DNA of 64,000 nucleotides. Origin: Nostoc sp. 'Lobaria pulmonaria (5183) cyanobiont' (GTDB taxonomy: Bacteria; Cyanobacteriota; Cyanobacteriia; Cyanobacteriales; Nostocaceae). A program made the translations under genes and the position numbers. Positions 62,035 to 64,000 of this stretch are shown piece by piece. The notes under the pieces were generated by a model. It saw nothing but the letters and a program-made list of their open reading frames with translations. It did not search any database and had not been told where the DNA came from. Each line of letters begins with the position of its first letter. The first letter of the stretch is position 1. The stretch spans positions 6,997,467 to 7,061,466 of the forward strand of contig NZ_CP026692.1 in the NCBI RefSeq assembly GCF_002949795.1, read 5' to 3'.

Positions 62035-62075
62035 ATTCGCGTAGCGTCTCGTAGAGAAGGCGAGAAGCAAGCTAC
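62035..62075. repeat. Dispersed repeat with TCTCGTAGAGAAG core
   Basis: CATTCGCGTAGCGTCTCGTA followed by GAGAAGGCGAGAAGC, between the channel and deformylase genes. The core also occurs in the palindrome at 54173-54198. Confidence 0.6.
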
Positions 62076-62111
62076 GTAATTAATACACTACTCTCCACTC
62101 CCCACTGCCAT

Positions 62112-62642
62112 TTATTTGTTAACTATTCGTTGTTGATATTCTTGCTCAGTAATCATATCGAGAGTATTCTCTAGGCGATCGACAAATACAATACCGTCGA
62201 GATGATCATATTCGTGTTGAAAAATCCGAGCGATAAAATCGCTTAATTCTTGCTTTTGTAAATTGCCTTGAGAGTCAGTGTATTCCACTTCAATAGCTTG
62301 ATATCGAGGAACTAACCCTCTAATTCCTGGAACACTTAAACAACCTTCCCAATCTTTGACAACTTCAGTTGAATGAGCAATGATTTTAGGATTAATCATG
62401 GCAGTAGGTTCCATTTCCGGGGCGTTGGGATACCTGGCATTAGGACGGGAAGCCACAATAAACAAACGATAAGATTGTGCTACTTGAGGCGCAGCGATTC
62501 CCACACCGTTAGCCTTAGCAACAGTTGCGATTAAGTCTTCAATTAATTTTTGGATTTGCTCATCTTGAATATTTTCAACCCAAGCAGCTTTTTGGCGCAA
62601 TGTTGGATTGCCTAATTGAATAATTGGCGTTAATTCACCCAT
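62112..62642 (-). CDS. def: Peptide deformylase
   Basis: 176 residues from ATG 62642. All three motifs are present: GVGIAAPQV (47-55), EGCLSVPGIRG and FQHEYDHLDGIVFVDR, with Cys and two His as metal ligands and Glu as catalytic base. Removes the formyl group from new proteins. Normal length. Confidence 0.97.
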   Translation of the reverse strand: MGELTPIIQLGNPTLRQKAAWVENIQDEQIQKLIEDLIATVAKANGVGIAAPQVAQSYRLFIVASRPNARYPNAPEMEPTAMINPKIIAHSTEVVKDWEGCLSVPGIRGLVPRYQAIEVEYTDSQGNLQKQELSDFIARIFQHEYDHLDGIVFVDRLENTLDMITEQEYQQRIVNK

Positions 62643-62720
62643 GATAAAACTCCTTTAGGTAATGGGGCATTGGGCAAACAGGGCATGGGGCATTGGGGGA
62701 GTGGAGTATGTCAGTTATTT

Positions 62721-62753
62721 TCAAATGACCAATGACAAATGACAAATGACAAA
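62721..62753. repeat. Heptamer array (AATGACA type)
   Basis: AATGACC/AATGACA units in tandem between the def and HtrA genes; STRR-type, complementary in sequence to the TCATT arrays elsewhere. Confidence 0.8.
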
Positions 62754-62755
62754 CA

Positions 62756-64000
62756 TCATCCTTCACGTCTAACGGGCAAAGGAGCCGGTTGAACTCCTAC
62801 TTGGACAGTTTGCCCATTGCGTTCCACTTCTATTGGTAAATTAGTACCAATTTTGCTCTTTTCTACTAGCTTTTGTACTTCTTCAATTTTAGTAACAGGC
62901 TGGCTGTTAATGCTTTTAATCACATCACCAACTCGTAAACCAGCTACAGATGCAGGCGATCGCGGCACAATCTCAACCAGCAAAACGCCGTCATCTGCTG
63001 TAATATTTAAGCGATCGCCTGCGACATTTTTGATTCTTTCTTTATTTTCTGGTGTCAATGTCACCATCTGAACACCCAAATAAGGATGATCCACCTTGCC
63101 TTTAGCAATTAATTCTTGAGCAATCCTTTGCACGGTGTTAATGGGTATAGCAAATCCCAAACCTTGAGCGCCTCGGATAATCGCTGTGTTCATCGCAATC
63201 ACTTGACCACGAGCATTGAGCAATGGGCCACCAGAATTACCAGGGTTAATCGCAGCATCCGTTTGGATGTAATCAACCCGCTTGTCACTAGCACCGATAT
63301 CGCTACTAGAACGCCCTGTAGCACTGATAATTCCCGAAGTGACGGTATTATTCAAGCCTAATGGATTACCAATGGCAATTACAGCCTCTCCTGGTTGTAA
63401 GGCATCGGAGTTACCCACAGATAGAGTTGGCAGATTGTTGGCATTAATTTTGATCGTTGCCACATCCGTTACTGGGTCTTCACCCAAAACTTTCCCATCA
63501 AAAGTCCGGCCATCTTTGAGTATAACAGTCACTCTATCAGCACCATCTACCACATGGGCATTGGTAACAATTTGACCTGAAGAATTAATAATAAATCCAG
63601 AGCCACTACCGCGTTCTACGCGTTGTCTAGGTTGTGGGGTTCCCTCTCCAAAAAACCGCCGAAAAAATGGATCGTTGTTAAATTCGTCTGGTACGCGAGA
63701 AGTGATTGTTCGGGAAGAATCAATGCGAACTACCGCAGGCCCCACCTGTTGTACTACCTTCACCACAAAATTAGGATCTCCAGACGAAGAGAAAATCGGC
63801 GGGGGGACAATTCCCGGATTAGGTTCTGTTGTTTTTTGGGCTTGAATATCACTTTGCTGAGTATCAAAGGTCTTAGCAGGTAGAAGAGAGCAGCTCCCCA
63901 GGAAAATCACTGCTACCCCGGATGAGAGCATCCACAACCTATGGGGTAAGCCCCTGGTTTCAATCTTTTTGGTCGCTGAGTGATGGTTTGTTATCTTCAT
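62756..64000 (-). CDS. HtrA/Deg-family serine protease (HhoA/HhoB/HtrA type)
   Basis: The ATG is exactly at the window edge (64000), giving 414 residues. Signal/anchor helix at 20-38 with lipobox-like LGSC (34-37), suggesting a lipoprotein. Trypsin-like catalytic triad: His149 (TNAHVVDG), Asp179 (PVTDVATIK), Ser256 (GNSGGPL). One PDZ domain at about 310-400 (VPRSPASVAGLRVGDVIKSI). Periplasmic protein-quality control. Upstream regulatory sequence is outside the window. Confidence 0.95.
   Translation of the reverse strand: MKITNHHSATKKIETRGLPHRLWMLSSGVAVIFLGSCSLLPAKTFDTQQSDIQAQKTTEPNPGIVPPPIFSSSGDPNFVVKVVQQVGPAVVRIDSSRTITSRVPDEFNNDPFFRRFFGEGTPQPRQRVERGSGSGFIINSSGQIVTNAHVVDGADRVTVILKDGRTFDGKVLGEDPVTDVATIKINANNLPTLSVGNSDALQPGEAVIAIGNPLGLNNTVTSGIISATGRSSSDIGASDKRVDYIQTDAAINPGNSGGPLLNARGQVIAMNTAIIRGAQGLGFAIPINTVQRIAQELIAKGKVDHPYLGVQMVTLTPENKERIKNVAGDRLNITADDGVLLVEIVPRSPASVAGLRVGDVIKSINSQPVTKIEEVQKLVEKSKIGTNLPIEVERNGQTVQVGVQPAPLPVRREG

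Overview
The window is chromosomal DNA from a filamentous, heterocyst-type cyanobacterium (Nostoc/Anabaena-like). The signs are many GCGATCGC (HIP1) octamers, heptameric tandem repeats (TCATTAG, TGGGCAT types) between genes, small dispersed repeats shared by intergenic and coding DNA, and typical cyanobacterial genes: a plant-type ferredoxin, a CBS-CP12 fusion, ferredoxin-thioredoxin reductase, an rbp-rpsU pair, and DUF3326, DUF309, DUF1350 and DUF29 genes. No tRNA, rRNA or CRISPR array was seen. Domain names come from recognising motifs by eye; no search was run.

Layout. 1-2.1 kb is an accessory, conflict-type stretch: a TIR protein whose linker runs into what looks like a GUN4 domain (cut by the window edge), an uncharacterised partner gene, a HigBA-type toxin-antitoxin pair, and a truncated second copy of the partner gene's 5' end. 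2.2-11 kb is mostly housekeeping: ferredoxin, DUF3326, a CPBP protease, CBS-CP12, the lptA-lptB-lptF/G transport genes, DUF309 with ftrC, and DUF58. 11.2-14.6 kb holds DUF29, two more toxin-antitoxin pairs (DUF433/DUF5615 and BrnT-type) and a CbxX/SpoVK-type AAA ATPase. 14.7-29.8 kb holds typA, two zinc-ribbon Ser/Thr kinases (one next to a tethered periplasmic-binding protein), a hemerythrin protein, an M20 amidohydrolase, a secreted pentapeptide protein beside a candidate small RNA, rbp-rpsU, a decayed IS4-type transposase, argC and DUF1350.

30-42.1 kb is the most distinctive part: five consecutive minus-strand genes, in transcription order an 843-aa DUF11-type protein, a 187-aa single-domain DUF11 protein, a 516-aa DUF11/SdrD-B-like protein, a 1350-aa Ig-like plus beta-barrel outer-membrane protein (4-bp overlap with the gene before it), and a 958-aa DUF11-type protein. 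I read them as one surface-structure system: an outer-membrane platform with secreted repeat proteins. Its function is not evident from sequence.

42.9-54.9 kb holds two different threonine synthases (the first beside a MoaD/ThiS-type Gly-Gly sulfur-carrier-like protein), an SLH/OprB porin, a large anchored cyanobacterial protein, small coiled-coil proteins, and a YihY-DUF4112-alpha/beta-hydrolase run. 54.9-58.1 kb is AT-rich and accessory: a small secreted protein, a broken tyrosine recombinase, an HNH endonuclease-like gene, a nested inverted-repeat structure and another gene remnant. 58.1-64 kb returns to core functions: ddl, a two-RCK ion-channel-like protein, peptide deformylase and an HtrA/Deg protease ending at the window edge.

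Small dispersed repeats cross gene boundaries throughout. One of about 27 bp (core TACGACGGGCTACGCCTAC) occurs five times, three times inside reading frames, including a nine-residue insertion in argC.
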